Below are positions 45,883-54,984 of a stretch of DNA of 64,000 nt, one piece after another. The translations under genes and the position numbers were made by a program. Below the pieces are notes generated by a model. It had not been told where the DNA came from, searched no databases, and saw only the letters and a program-made list of their open reading frames with translations. Location of the stretch: assembly GCF_016863615.1 (NCBI RefSeq), contig NZ_BOPF01000014.1, positions 1 through 64,000 of the forward strand. The letters are read 5' to 3'. Numbering within the stretch: position 1 is the stretch's first letter; each line of letters begins with the position of its first letter. Origin of the DNA: Virgisporangium aliadipatigenens. GTDB lineage: Bacteria > Actinomycetota > Actinomycetes > Mycobacteriales > Micromonosporaceae.

Positions 45883-48456
45883 CTACGGCGCGAACACCCG
45901 CACGTCGCGGAAGCGCACCGCACCGGCGCCGGCCTCCTTGGACACGGCGATGCCGAGCGCCGCACGACCGCGCGGGTAGCTGCCGTCGCGCCAGTCGCCC
46001 ACCTCCCGGCCGTCCTGCCGGAACCGGAAGTGGTCGCCCTGCGCCACCAACGCGACGCGCGTCGCGGCACGTTCCGCGACCTCCGGGATCGGGAACTCCC
46101 GCGCCTCCTCGATCGCCCCGTCGGCCCGGTGCCGGCCGGCGACGAGCCTGGTGCGGCACACCTTCAGCAGATAGCCGGCCTCGGCCCCGTTCTCGTGCCG
46201 CCCGAACCGGAACCAGATGCCCGCGCACGGCGCCTGACGGACGAGCGTGACCTCGACGGTGATGGCGAAGTCGGACTCCTCGTCGCGCTGGCCCGGGCAG
46301 CGGAACGTCCCGCCCTTGCGCATCTCCACCTCCAGCCCACCGTCGACGAACCCGCACGTCGCCTGCTCGTCGGGCCGAACGGTCGGCGCCCAGTTGCGCG
46401 GGGTCGCCAGCGAGTCGCCGTACTTGAGCGGCCACGGCGGCAGGCCGGGGTCGGCCCGTCCGGCGGTGCCCGTCCCGTCGCCGGGTTCGTCGGACGGCAC
46501 ACCGAGGCGCAGCACACCGGTGCCGACGAGCGTGCCGATCAGCGCCACCACCAGCACGAACATCCCCAGCGCGAGGAGTGCCCCACGCCGCCGCCCGGGC
46601 CGCACCGGCGGCGCCGCCACGATCGATCGCGGACCCCACGTGCCGCCGGGCGGGTGTGGAGCCCACGGGCCGCTCGCCTCATGAACACCTCCGGGTCGGC
46701 GGGCCGCCGGCACATTCGTGGTCGGCCCGCCGCCGGGTGCGCCGTACGCGGCCCGCACCGCCGGATCGGTTACCGCGCCGCCGTGCCACCCGAGCGGGTC
46801 GCCCGCGTGTGGAAACGGTGGGCGGGCCACCGTCCCGTGTGGACGGCCGAGCGGGTCGGCGCCGGCGGGGCCGGCCGGCCACGGGCCCGAGGCCGGCGTG
46901 GGTCGGGGGAAGATCGGGTGGCCGGCGGGCGGGGCGGTGGCGGAGGTGTCGCTCTCCAGGTGCGGCAGCCGCACGGTGATCTCATGCCGGAGCCGGGTCG
47001 CGGGCGCCGCGCCGGTGCCGGTCTCGTCGCGCGTCCACGGCGACGGCTGCGCCGGCACCGGACCGGGCGCGGGCCAGCTCCCGGACCAGGGATCACTGGC
47101 GGCCGGAAGGTGCGCGGCGGATCCAAGGTGAGCGGCGGATCCGAGGTCTGCGGCGGCCGGGAAGTGAGCGCCGGATCCGAGGTCTGCAATGGGCGCGGGG
47201 TGTGCGGCGGGTCCGACCCGAGCGGCGGCGGCTTCCGGGCCGGATACGGCCGTGGATCCCGACCCGGGCGGGCGCGGGGCCGGGACCGGGGACGGGGACG
47301 GGACGAGGGTGGTCGAGGTGCGTTCGGGCCAGAGCAGGCCGGAGTCGTGCAGGGCGGAGTCGTGCCAGGGAGAGTCGGGCGGGGCGGTGGCGGGGTCGGG
47401 ATCGGCCCACCCCACGAGGCATCCCTCGGCCACGACCGTCTCCGGCTGTTCGGTCACGGTCGGCGCCACCCCGAACGCCTCCACCAGCGCCGTCTGGACC
47501 AGCGGCAGCCGGCTGGAGCCACCCACCAGGAGCAGGTGCGCCACCTCGACCCCGGCGTACCGGGTGAGTGCCGTGGCCGTGCGCACGGTGCGGTCGATCA
47601 GCGGCCGGGCGACGTTCGCGAAGTCGGCGCCGGTGAGCGGAACGGAGCCGGCCAGCAGCGGCGGCCGTAGGTGGGCGGTGGCGGTGCGGGAGAGCATCTC
47701 CTTGCCGATGCGCACCTCCGACCAGAGGTCCATGCGCAGCCGCCGGTCCTCCACTGTGGACGGATTGACGAGCCGTTGCCAGGAGGCGTCGTCGTAGCGC
47801 GGCCGCAGCCACTGCACCAGCGCGGCGTCGATGTCGAGCCCGCCGACGTCGGCGATGCCGTCGCTGCCGAGGATGTGCGGTTCGGTGCCGGCGCGGATGA
47901 CGCTCACGTCGAACGTTCCGGCGCCGAGGTCGTAGACCAGCAGGGTCTCGCCGGTGCGCAGGAGCCCGCCGAGCACAGAGGTGAAGAACCGGGCCGCGGC
48001 GACCGGTTCCGGGACGAACGCCGGTGTGGGCAGGCCGGCCGTGCGCGCGGCGTCGCTGAGCATGAGGCGGCGCACCGGTCCCCAGCCGGCCGGGTGGGAG
48101 AGCACCAGCGCACCCGGTGGGCCGGCGACCCGTTCGGCCTCGTGCGCCACGCGCGTCAGCACCGCGGCGATCAGGTCCACGACGGTGAACTCGCGCGCGC
48201 CGAGCAGGACGCGGCCGTCGTCGATGCGCCGCTTCGGGTTGGGTTCGAGGGCGGCGGGCACGTGGCGGCCCTGGTGCAGCGCGTCGTTGCCGACGACGCA
48301 GTCCGACTCACCCTCGGGGGCGAACACCGCGGAGGGCAGCAGCGGCGTGCCGTCGAAGAGCAGCGGCTTGATCCGGCCGTCCGGCCAGCGGAGCATCGCG
48401 ACCGTGTGGGACGTCCCGAAGTCGACGCCCAGTACCCGCCCTTGCCCCACCGGCAT
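45883..48456 (-). CDS. Hsp70-like ATPase with membrane anchor and external lectin-like domain
   Basis: 857 residues. Residues 1-350 are an actin/Hsp70 ATPase: phosphate 1 GVDFGTSHTV (10-19), phosphate 2 VYDLGAGTFDVSVI (174-187), adenosine motif LLLVGGSSRLP (308-318). No substrate-binding domain follows. Residues 350-620 are Pro/Ala/Gly-rich and disordered with DLGSxAH repeats. A single membrane helix is at about 625-649 after RRR. Residues 680-857 are a secreted beta-sandwich of the concanavalin/DUF1080-like type with cysteine pairs (CGF, CPGQ, PCAGIWFRFGRHENGAEAGYLL). The layout resembles receptor kinases with the kinase swapped for an Hsp70 ATPase. Its role is unknown. Confidence 0.85.
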   Translation of the reverse strand: MPVGQGRVLGVDFGTSHTVAMLRWPDGRIKPLLFDGTPLLPSAVFAPEGESDCVVGNDALHQGRHVPAALEPNPKRRIDDGRVLLGAREFTVVDLIAAVLTRVAHEAERVAGPPGALVLSHPAGWGPVRRLMLSDAARTAGLPTPAFVPEPVAAARFFTSVLGGLLRTGETLLVYDLGAGTFDVSVIRAGTEPHILGSDGIADVGGLDIDAALVQWLRPRYDDASWQRLVNPSTVEDRRLRMDLWSEVRIGKEMLSRTATAHLRPPLLAGSVPLTGADFANVARPLIDRTVRTATALTRYAGVEVAHLLLVGGSSRLPLVQTALVEAFGVAPTVTEQPETVVAEGCLVGWADPDPATAPPDSPWHDSALHDSGLLWPERTSTTLVPSPSPVPAPRPPGSGSTAVSGPEAAAARVGPAAHPAPIADLGSGAHFPAAADLGSAAHLGSAAHLPAASDPWSGSWPAPGPVPAQPSPWTRDETGTGAAPATRLRHEITVRLPHLESDTSATAPPAGHPIFPRPTPASGPWPAGPAGADPLGRPHGTVARPPFPHAGDPLGWHGGAVTDPAVRAAYGAPGGGPTTNVPAARRPGGVHEASGPWAPHPPGGTWGPRSIVAAPPVRPGRRRGALLALGMFVLVVALIGTLVGTGVLRLGVPSDEPGDGTGTAGRADPGLPPWPLKYGDSLATPRNWAPTVRPDEQATCGFVDGGLEVEMRKGGTFRCPGQRDEESDFAITVEVTLVRQAPCAGIWFRFGRHENGAEAGYLLKVCRTRLVAGRHRADGAIEEAREFPIPEVAERAATRVALVAQGDHFRFRQDGREVGDWRDGSYPRGRAALGIAVSKEAGAGAVRFRDVRVFAP

Positions 48457-48551
48457 AGCGGGAGTTTGACACGGTTCGTGGCGGCACGCCCCGTTCTGTG
48501 GCGGCCAAGGTCACCCTTGGGAGGGGCCGTTCACCCTGAGAGGATGCCCCC

Positions 48552-49343
48552 ATGGGGTGGAACAGTTACGTCGCCGTCGGCGACAGCTTCACGGAAGGCC
48601 TGGACGATCCCTACGACGACGGGCGCGGGTTCCGCGGGTGGGCGGATCTCGTAGCGGCGCAGCTCGCGACACATGCGGCAGCCGATCGCCCGCCGGGGGA
48701 GAAGTCCGATTTCAGGTACGCCAACCTCGCGATCCGAGGGAAGCTGTTCGATCAGATCGTGGCCGATCAGCTGCCGGCCGCGCTGGAGATGCGGGCCGAC
48801 CTGTACAGCTTCGCGGCGGGCGGCAACGACGCGCTGCGCCGGGGGTTCGACCTGGCGACGCTGGCGGCGAAGTTCGAGCGGGTGGTGGAGCAGCTGCGCG
48901 GCACCGGCGCCGACGTGGTGCTCTTCCGCTGGGCCAACGTCAGCGTGCACCTGCCGGCCCGCAAGACGATGGAGTCCCGCGGCAAGGCGATCAACGACAT
49001 GATCGTCGAGATCGGCGACCGGCAGGGTGCGCACGTCATCGACCTGTGGGGCGACGAGGCGTTCGACAACCGGCGGCTGTGGGGGCCGGACCGGCTGCAC
49101 ATGTCGCCGATCGGGCACCAACGGGTCGCCGCGCACGTGCTGAGCTCGCTGGGCGTTCCGGCGGAGGAGGAGTGGCTGGCGGCCGTTCCCCCGCCGGAGA
49201 GCCTGAGCTGGACGCGGGCCCGGGCGGCCGACGCGCGCTGGGCGGCGACGCACCTGGCGCCGTGGCTCAAGCGGCGCCTGACGGGGAAGTCGTCGGGGGA
49301 CCTGCTGACCCCTAAGCGGCCCACGTTGGAGAGCGTTTTCTGA
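48552..49343 (+). CDS. SGNH/GDSL-family hydrolase
   Basis: 263 residues. Block I YVAVGDSFTEGLDD has the catalytic Ser, block III is FAAGGNDALRR with the oxyanion Gly and Asn, and block V WGPDRLHMSPIGHQR has the Asp-x-x-His pair. SGNH enzymes are esterases or lipases. No signal peptide is visible, so it is probably cytoplasmic. The stop overlaps the next ATG by one base, so it is coupled with the aminotransferase-like lipoprotein. It is divergent from the Hsp70 gene. Confidence 0.93.
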   Translation: MGWNSYVAVGDSFTEGLDDPYDDGRGFRGWADLVAAQLATHAAADRPPGEKSDFRYANLAIRGKLFDQIVADQLPAALEMRADLYSFAAGGNDALRRGFDLATLAAKFERVVEQLRGTGADVVLFRWANVSVHLPARKTMESRGKAINDMIVEIGDRQGAHVIDLWGDEAFDNRRLWGPDRLHMSPIGHQRVAAHVLSSLGVPAEEEWLAAVPPPESLSWTRARAADARWAATHLAPWLKRRLTGKSSGDLLTPKRPTLESVF

Positions 49344-50599
49344 TGGTCGGGCGGCGGGAGCTGATCGCCGGCGGCACGCTCGCCGCACTCGCGGCCTGCG
49401 GTCCGAAGGCGAAGGCGCCCGCCGCTCCCTTCGACGCGTCCGACTGGTCGAGCGTGCGCGCGCAGTTCGGGCTGGAACGCGACAAGGCGCACTTCGCGGC
49501 GTTCGTCTTCGCCAGCCATCCGGCGTCGGTGCGGGCCCGGATCGCCGAGCACGCCGCCGGCCTCGACCGGGATCCGGTGGGCTATCTCGGCCGGCACGAG
49601 GAGGAGCTGGAAGCCCGGGTCGTCGAACGCGCGGCGGCGTATCTGGGCGTTCCCGGTGGTGAGGTGGCTTTCACCGACTCGACGACGGCCGGGCTCGGGC
49701 TGCTGTACAGCGGGTTGAAGCTGGGGCCGGGCGACGAGATCCTCACGACCGAGCACGACTTCTACGCCACGCACGAGTCGCTGCGGCTCGTCGCCGCGCG
49801 GACCGGCGCCGTCGTGCGCAAGGTCCGCCTGTACGCCGACGCCGCGCGGGCCACGACCGACGAGATCGTCTCCGCGTTCACGGCGGCGTTGACGCCGTCG
49901 GTCAAGGTCGTCGCGCTCACCTGGGTCCACTCGGGAACGGGTGTGCGCCTGCCGGTCCGCGCCCTCGCCGACGCGGCCCGTTCCCGCACGCAGGCGCTGA
50001 TCTGCCTGGACGCGGTGCACGGGTTCGGGTGTTCGGCCGGCCCGGTGACCGACCTCGGCGTGGACTTCTTCGTGTCCGGCTGCCACAAGTGGCTCTTCGG
50101 CCCGCGCGGAACCGGGTTGGTGTGGGGCTCGGCCGAGGCGTGGCGGCGGTACACGCCGGTGGTGCCGTCGTTCTCCGGCGCCGGCATCGGCGCATGGCTG
50201 GACGGGACCGTACCGGCGCGGGAGCCCGGCCCACTCGCGACGCCCGGCGGCTACCACACCTTCGAACACCGCTGGGCCCTCGCGGAGGCCTTCGACTTCC
50301 ACACGACCATCGGCCGCGACCGCGTGGCGCAAAGGACAGCCGCGCTCCAGCAACGGCTGGCCGACGGGCTCCGGCAGATCCCCACCGTCACCGTGCACAC
50401 GCCGAAGGAGCTGAGCGCCGGCCTGGTGTGCTGCGAGCTGAGCACGGCGGATCCGACGACGGCCGTGGGCAGGCTCTACGAGCAGGGCGTTCTCGCGTCC
50501 GCGACCCCGTACCGCGAGCGCTACCTACGACTGGGCACCAGCATCGCGACGGACGAGACCGACGTGGACAGGGCACTGGCGGCGATCAGAGCGCTCTGA
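49343..50599 (+). CDS. Class V aminotransferase-fold PLP enzyme with a lipoprotein signal
   Basis: 418 residues. The N-terminus MVGRRELIAGGTLAALAACG carries a twin Arg, a hydrophobic stretch and a lipobox (LAAC), so it looks like a Tat-type lipoprotein anchored outside the membrane. The rest is a complete class V PLP fold (cysteine desulfurase and isopenicillin-N-epimerase branch): FTDSTTAGLGLLYSGL, EHDFYATHESL, LTWVHSGTG, CLDAVHGFG and the PLP Lys in FVSGCHKWLFGPRGTGLV. PLP enzymes are usually cytoplasmic, so this location is odd. Substrate unknown. It is coupled to the SGNH hydrolase by a one-base overlap. Confidence 0.87.
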   Translation: MVGRRELIAGGTLAALAACGPKAKAPAAPFDASDWSSVRAQFGLERDKAHFAAFVFASHPASVRARIAEHAAGLDRDPVGYLGRHEEELEARVVERAAAYLGVPGGEVAFTDSTTAGLGLLYSGLKLGPGDEILTTEHDFYATHESLRLVAARTGAVVRKVRLYADAARATTDEIVSAFTAALTPSVKVVALTWVHSGTGVRLPVRALADAARSRTQALICLDAVHGFGCSAGPVTDLGVDFFVSGCHKWLFGPRGTGLVWGSAEAWRRYTPVVPSFSGAGIGAWLDGTVPAREPGPLATPGGYHTFEHRWALAEAFDFHTTIGRDRVAQRTAALQQRLADGLRQIPTVTVHTPKELSAGLVCCELSTADPTTAVGRLYEQGVLASATPYRERYLRLGTSIATDETDVDRALAAIRAL

Positions 50600-50715
50600 C
50601 GGCTGCACACGGAGCCGGCAGCGGAGCGGCCGATGAAGCGGAGCGAGTCGGCCCGGAGCGGTGCGCGCGGGAGCATACGGTCACGCCCTCGACGCACGCG
50701 CGTAAATAAATATCC

Positions 50716-51663
50716 CTAAATCTGTTCCGGTTGGCTCAAAACGTAATCCAATACTTCCGAATATGCCGCGGTGGCCACGGCGATGGTGGAGTCGGCGGCA
50801 CCGTAGTAGAGCCGCAGCTCGTCGGTCCCCTCGTCGTGCACGAGCCCGGTGGGGAAGACGACGTTGGGCACGTCGCCGACCCGCTCGTACGGCGCGTCCG
50901 GCCCGAGCACCCAGCTCGTCGTGCGCCGCAGCACCTTCGTCGGGTCCTCCAGGTCGAGCAGCATCAGGCCGACCCGGTAGATGTCGGTGGCGACCATCTT
51001 CTTCACGCCGTGGTAGATGCACAGCCAGCCGTGCGGCGTCTCGATCGGCGTCGGCCCCATGCCGATCCGGGTCGCGTCCCACCACGGGCCGGAGCGCGAC
51101 TGCACCACCGGCTCTGAGGCCGTCCACGACCTCAGGTCGGCCGAACGCGACAGCCACACGTCCGCGCGCGCCCCGTGCTGCGCCACCGGCCGGTGGAACA
51201 GCACGTACTGGCCGTTGATCGTGCGGGGGAGCAGGCAGGCGTTCTTGTCCTCCGGCGGCATGATGATGCCGTACGGCTCGACGGAGACGAAGTCCCTGGT
51301 CAACGACAGCGCCACGCAGGGGCCGGAGGGACCGTAGGCGGTGTACGTGATGGCGTACGCGTCGAGCTGCGGCACGTGCGTCACCCGCGCGTCCTCGACG
51401 CCCCAGCAGATCGTCGGGTCGGTGGGGTCGTCGGAGATGAGCGGCTTCGACTCGACCCGCCAGTCCTTGCGACCGTCCGCGCTGCGCGCCACCGTCAGGT
51501 GCGAGATGCCGCGGCGGTCCTCCACCCGGGCCAGCAGCACCGTGTCCCCGTCGTGCATCGCGGCGCCCGGGTTGAACACGCTGTTCATCGGATACGGGAA
51601 GTCGTGCGCGGTCAGGATCGGATTGCCGGGGTAACGCTGGAACAGCTCCGCCTCATCGTGCAT
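50716..51663 (-). CDS. GH130-like glycoside phosphorylase or hydrolase
   Basis: 315 residues, a five-bladed beta-propeller of the GH130 type: YPGNPILTAHDFPYPMNSVFNPGAAMHDGDTVLLARVEDRRG, ICWGVEDARVTHVPQLDAYAITYTAYGPSG, DKNACLLPRTINGQYVLFHRP, DLRSWT, and GWLCIYHGVKK. GH130 enzymes act on beta-mannosides, often as phosphorylases. The substrate cannot be read from sequence. Its start overlaps the end of the glycosyltransferase gene by 11 bases, so the two are one operon. Confidence 0.9.
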   Translation of the reverse strand: MHDEAELFQRYPGNPILTAHDFPYPMNSVFNPGAAMHDGDTVLLARVEDRRGISHLTVARSADGRKDWRVESKPLISDDPTDPTICWGVEDARVTHVPQLDAYAITYTAYGPSGPCVALSLTRDFVSVEPYGIIMPPEDKNACLLPRTINGQYVLFHRPVAQHGARADVWLSRSADLRSWTASEPVVQSRSGPWWDATRIGMGPTPIETPHGWLCIYHGVKKMVATDIYRVGLMLLDLEDPTKVLRRTTSWVLGPDAPYERVGDVPNVVFPTGLVHDEGTDELRLYYGAADSTIAVATAAYSEVLDYVLSQPEQI

Positions 51664-54058
51664 CGTTCTGGCCCTCCGTGGTGCGGGTGCGGTGCTTGGG
51701 TCGGACCGGTGGAGTGGTGCGCCCCGGCGCGGCGGGAGTCGCGGGCGGCGGCGCGGCGGCGGCCGTTCGGAGCCGGTTGCCGACGCGGTGTCCCGCCTTG
51801 GGCCGGTCGGGCCACGCTGCCAGACCCGCCCGCAGCAGGGTCACCAGCGACTGCTGGTGCGCAAGGGTGGATTCGGCGCCGCAGTTGGGGTTTGCGGTGG
51901 TTGCCGCCAGTCCGTCGTGACATGCACCGGTGTCCGTTTCGTACAGTACGGCACCCGCGCGGTTGCGACCGTGGAACCACGAATACGCCACCCCTGCGAG
52001 GTCCGCGTAGCGCGGGCTGCCCGTGTAGGCCCACGCCTCCACGGTGGCGTCGACGGCGGCGGCGGTGTCGATCGGCTGTTCGTCGCCCGCGTCGCCCCAG
52101 CGCACCGGGTCGTCGTCGCGGCGGTGCCAGCGGTTGCCGACGTTGCGCAGCGTGCCGTCGGTGAGGCCGACGTGCGCGACGTACCAGTCCAGGGCGTTCA
52201 GGGCCCGGGCGGCGGTGGCGCGGTCGCCGAGTGCGGCGGCGCCGGCGAGCAGCGCCTGTGGCAGCCGCGCGTTGTCGTAGGTGAGTTCCGGCTCGAACCA
52301 GTACCAGCCGCCGCCGCTGGCGTGTGCCCGCAGTTCCCGGTCCAGTGTGGACACCAACTGGGGCAGGTGTGCGGTGCGGTCGGCGCGCACCAGGCCGAGC
52401 AGGGCGTAGGCGACGCTGCGCAGGCCGATGGCGGCCAGTTCGGGAACGCGCGGGCCGAGCGCGTCGAGGAGGTCGGTGGCGTCGCGGCGTTCCGGGTCGG
52501 GGACGGCTGGCGTGCCGGCGAGGACGCCCAACGCCCACACGGTGCGCCCCACGTGGTCGCCGGGATGCGGCCGGTCGGTCCAGGAACCCCCGTAGGTCAT
52601 GCGGTTGTGCATGACCGCACTGTCCACAGTGGACCCGAGCGCCGCCCGCAGGAAGCGCAGCGCCAGCCGGATCCAGCGCGTCGGGAGGTCGCCGCCCTGG
52701 CCGAGGGTGAGCAGTTCGGCGGCGACGATCGCCAGGCGGGAGACGTCGTCGACGTTGTAGCCGTAGGCGAGGTCGGGTTCCCGCCCGCGGCAGAACTCGA
52801 TGATGCCGAACTCGTCGGTGAGCCGGCGCAGGTGGTCCAGGCGCAGCGGCGGCACGGAGAGCGGCCCGAGGCGGGTCACGGCGTGCCCCGGCGAGTGGCG
52901 GGCGACGGAACGGATGAGGTCGCCGGCGATGAGCGCGACGGCCGGCCAGACGAGACCCGCGCCGCGGGCGTCGGCGGCGGCGCGCGTCTGCGCCAGCAGC
53001 GCAGGGTCGTCGAGCAGCCGGTTGACGGCGTCCGAGAGGCCGGCCACGTCGTGGCAGGGCACGATGATCCCGGCCCCGTTCGCCAGCAGATCCTCCGCGT
53101 AGCGGTACGCGGTCGACACGACCGGGCACCCGGCGGCGACGGCGAAGGTCAGCGCGCCGGAACAGATCTGTTCGGGCGACAGGTACGGCGTCACGAAGAT
53201 CGTCGTCCGGCGGAGCAGCGCCGACAATTCCGCCGGCGTGAGGAACGAGTCGACGAAGTGCACGTTGTCGGTGAGCCCGAGCGAGCGGACCCGTTCGTGC
53301 AGCCCGTCCCGGTAGGACTCGCCCTCGTGACGGACCACCTCGGGGTGCGTGGCGCCGGCGATGACGTACCGCGCGCGGGGATGCCGGGCGACGACGGCGG
53401 CCATCGCCGAGATCGCGTCCTCGAGCCCCTTGCCGGCGCTGACCAGCCCGAAGGTGGTGAGCACCGGGTCGTCCCCGAACGACTCCAGCAGCCCGTCCAG
53501 CGCGGTCGGCGGCGGAGCGGTCCGCAGGACGGACGGGGCGCCGTGCGGGACGACCGTGATCTGGTGGGCTGCCGCGATGCCGGCGGCGACGGCCATCCGA
53601 CGCGCCGTCTCGGTGAACACGGTCACGCCGGCCGCGCCGGCGCAGAGCGCGGTGAGCGTGGCGGCCTGCCCGGGCGTCGGCGTGGACAGCAGCGTGTGCA
53701 GCGTGACCAGGTACGGGATGCCGCGGGTGGTGAGCGCGCGGGCGAGATGGAGCACGTGCGAGCCGTTCGGGCCGCCGAATATGCCGTACTCGTGCTGGAT
53801 GAGTACGACGTCGATGCCGGCGGACCTGATGCGCTCGGCGACGTCCTCGTAGTCGGCGATGTGGTCCTGGCGGATCGTGGCGACAACCTCGTCGCCGTAG
53901 CTGAGCCCGTCACGGTCGATGGCCACGACGACGCTCTCGATGTCGTCGGTGGCGACTCCGAGTGCCTCGCGGAGGTCGGCCGTGTAGGTGGCTAGCCCAC
54001 AGCGGCGCGGCACGTAGGTCGACACGATGCCGAGCCGGTACGTAGCGGCACGGTACAT
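51653..54058 (-). CDS. GT4-type glycosyltransferase with a C-terminal toroid-like domain
   Basis: 801 residues. The first ~375 are a GT-B glycosyltransferase: GIVSTYVPRRCGLATYTADLREAL (donor-fold start), IQHEYGIFGG, LTTFGLVSAGKGLEDAISAM, YVIAGATHPEV, and YLSPEQICSGALTFAVAAGCPVVSTAYRYAEDLL. Residues ~400-780 are a helical alpha/alpha-type domain with AYGYNVDDVSRLAIVAAELL, TYGGSWTDRPHPGDHVGRTVWALGVL and YDNARLPQALLAGAAALGD blocks. Together with the downstream GH130 gene it probably builds and turns over a mannose- or glucose-type glycan; that is inference. Confidence 0.88.
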   Translation of the reverse strand: MYRAATYRLGIVSTYVPRRCGLATYTADLREALGVATDDIESVVVAIDRDGLSYGDEVVATIRQDHIADYEDVAERIRSAGIDVVLIQHEYGIFGGPNGSHVLHLARALTTRGIPYLVTLHTLLSTPTPGQAATLTALCAGAAGVTVFTETARRMAVAAGIAAAHQITVVPHGAPSVLRTAPPPTALDGLLESFGDDPVLTTFGLVSAGKGLEDAISAMAAVVARHPRARYVIAGATHPEVVRHEGESYRDGLHERVRSLGLTDNVHFVDSFLTPAELSALLRRTTIFVTPYLSPEQICSGALTFAVAAGCPVVSTAYRYAEDLLANGAGIIVPCHDVAGLSDAVNRLLDDPALLAQTRAAADARGAGLVWPAVALIAGDLIRSVARHSPGHAVTRLGPLSVPPLRLDHLRRLTDEFGIIEFCRGREPDLAYGYNVDDVSRLAIVAAELLTLGQGGDLPTRWIRLALRFLRAALGSTVDSAVMHNRMTYGGSWTDRPHPGDHVGRTVWALGVLAGTPAVPDPERRDATDLLDALGPRVPELAAIGLRSVAYALLGLVRADRTAHLPQLVSTLDRELRAHASGGGWYWFEPELTYDNARLPQALLAGAAALGDRATAARALNALDWYVAHVGLTDGTLRNVGNRWHRRDDDPVRWGDAGDEQPIDTAAAVDATVEAWAYTGSPRYADLAGVAYSWFHGRNRAGAVLYETDTGACHDGLAATTANPNCGAESTLAHQQSLVTLLRAGLAAWPDRPKAGHRVGNRLRTAAAAPPPATPAAPGRTTPPVRPKHRTRTTEGQNDAR

Positions 54059-54151
54059 GGACGCATTGTTGCCGCTTTTGTGAGAACGGTACGGGTTATG
54101 GCTAATTAGCCTCTTATGCGAGGTTGCCCTGCTATGGGGCCACGGGGAGCG

Positions 54152-54940
54152 CTATGGGGCGACGTTGAGCGCGTCGACCAGGCGTTCGCCGAGGTCGCGG
54201 TCGCCTGAGATCCAGACCGGGCCGGATGGCAGGTCACGGCCGGCGCTGCGCCGCACGTACTCGGGCCGGCTGAGCGTGACATGCGCGGTCGGCGCCGCCA
54301 CCGCTTCGCTCGTCGCCTCCTCGAAAGAAGCCCGACCGTCGTCGCCGACCCGCACCGTCACGTCGAACCCGCCGAGGACCGACACCCGCACGGCCGAACC
54401 GATCGGCGCCCGGGCGTCCTTGGCGACGATCTTCGGCAGGGCGGCGAGCAGGATCCGGCCGACCAGCACCGCGGCCGGCCCGTCGGTGACGGTGTGCGCC
54501 GGGCCGGGGCCGTGCCGCAGCGCGTGCAGCGCCCAGCGCACGTCCTGCTCGTGCACCCACAGGTCGAACGTGCGGTGGCGCATCTGCGTGGCGAGTGTCG
54601 TTCGGGTGCCCCAGGCGGTGTGCGCGATCGACTCGGGATCGGCCGTCTCCAGCTGCTCGGCGCGGGCGCGGAGCACTTCTTCCAGTTCGTCCAGGACCGC
54701 CGTGCGCGGGGTGTCCCGCCGCGCGTCCACGTCGCGTTGGGTGAAGTCGTCGACCGGCAGGTCCGGCGCCCCCTTGCCGTCGCGCATCCAGGACTCGACC
54801 CCCACGTGGTGGGCGAAGATGTCGCCGACCGTCCACTTCGGACATCCGGTCGGGGCGGCCCACTCCGCGTCGCCGAGCCGGCGGCCGAGCGCGAGGGTGT
54901 TGGTCGATACGTGACGCCACGCGGCGATCGTGCGCTGCAT
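54152..54940 (-). CDS. Maleylpyruvate isomerase/DinB-like family protein
   Basis: 262 residues from ATG at 54940 (an ATG four codons upstream is possible). The N-terminus QRTIAAWRHVSTNTLALGRRLGDAEWAAPTGCPKWTVGDIFAHHVGVESWM is the metal-binding helix bundle of the TIGR03083-type family, with DIFAHHVG giving metal histidines. HEQDVRWALHALRHGPGP and a C-terminal SCP-like domain (VSVLGGFDVTVRVGDDG) follow. Members are thiol-dependent transferases with mycothiol; substrate unknown. No partner gene is next to it. Confidence 0.85.
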   Translation of the reverse strand: MQRTIAAWRHVSTNTLALGRRLGDAEWAAPTGCPKWTVGDIFAHHVGVESWMRDGKGAPDLPVDDFTQRDVDARRDTPRTAVLDELEEVLRARAEQLETADPESIAHTAWGTRTTLATQMRHRTFDLWVHEQDVRWALHALRHGPGPAHTVTDGPAAVLVGRILLAALPKIVAKDARAPIGSAVRVSVLGGFDVTVRVGDDGRASFEEATSEAVAAPTAHVTLSRPEYVRRSAGRDLPSGPVWISGDRDLGERLVDALNVAP

Positions 54941-54984
54941 GCCACGCAGCATCGCCCGCGCCGCGCCGCGCGGGCAAGACCCGC

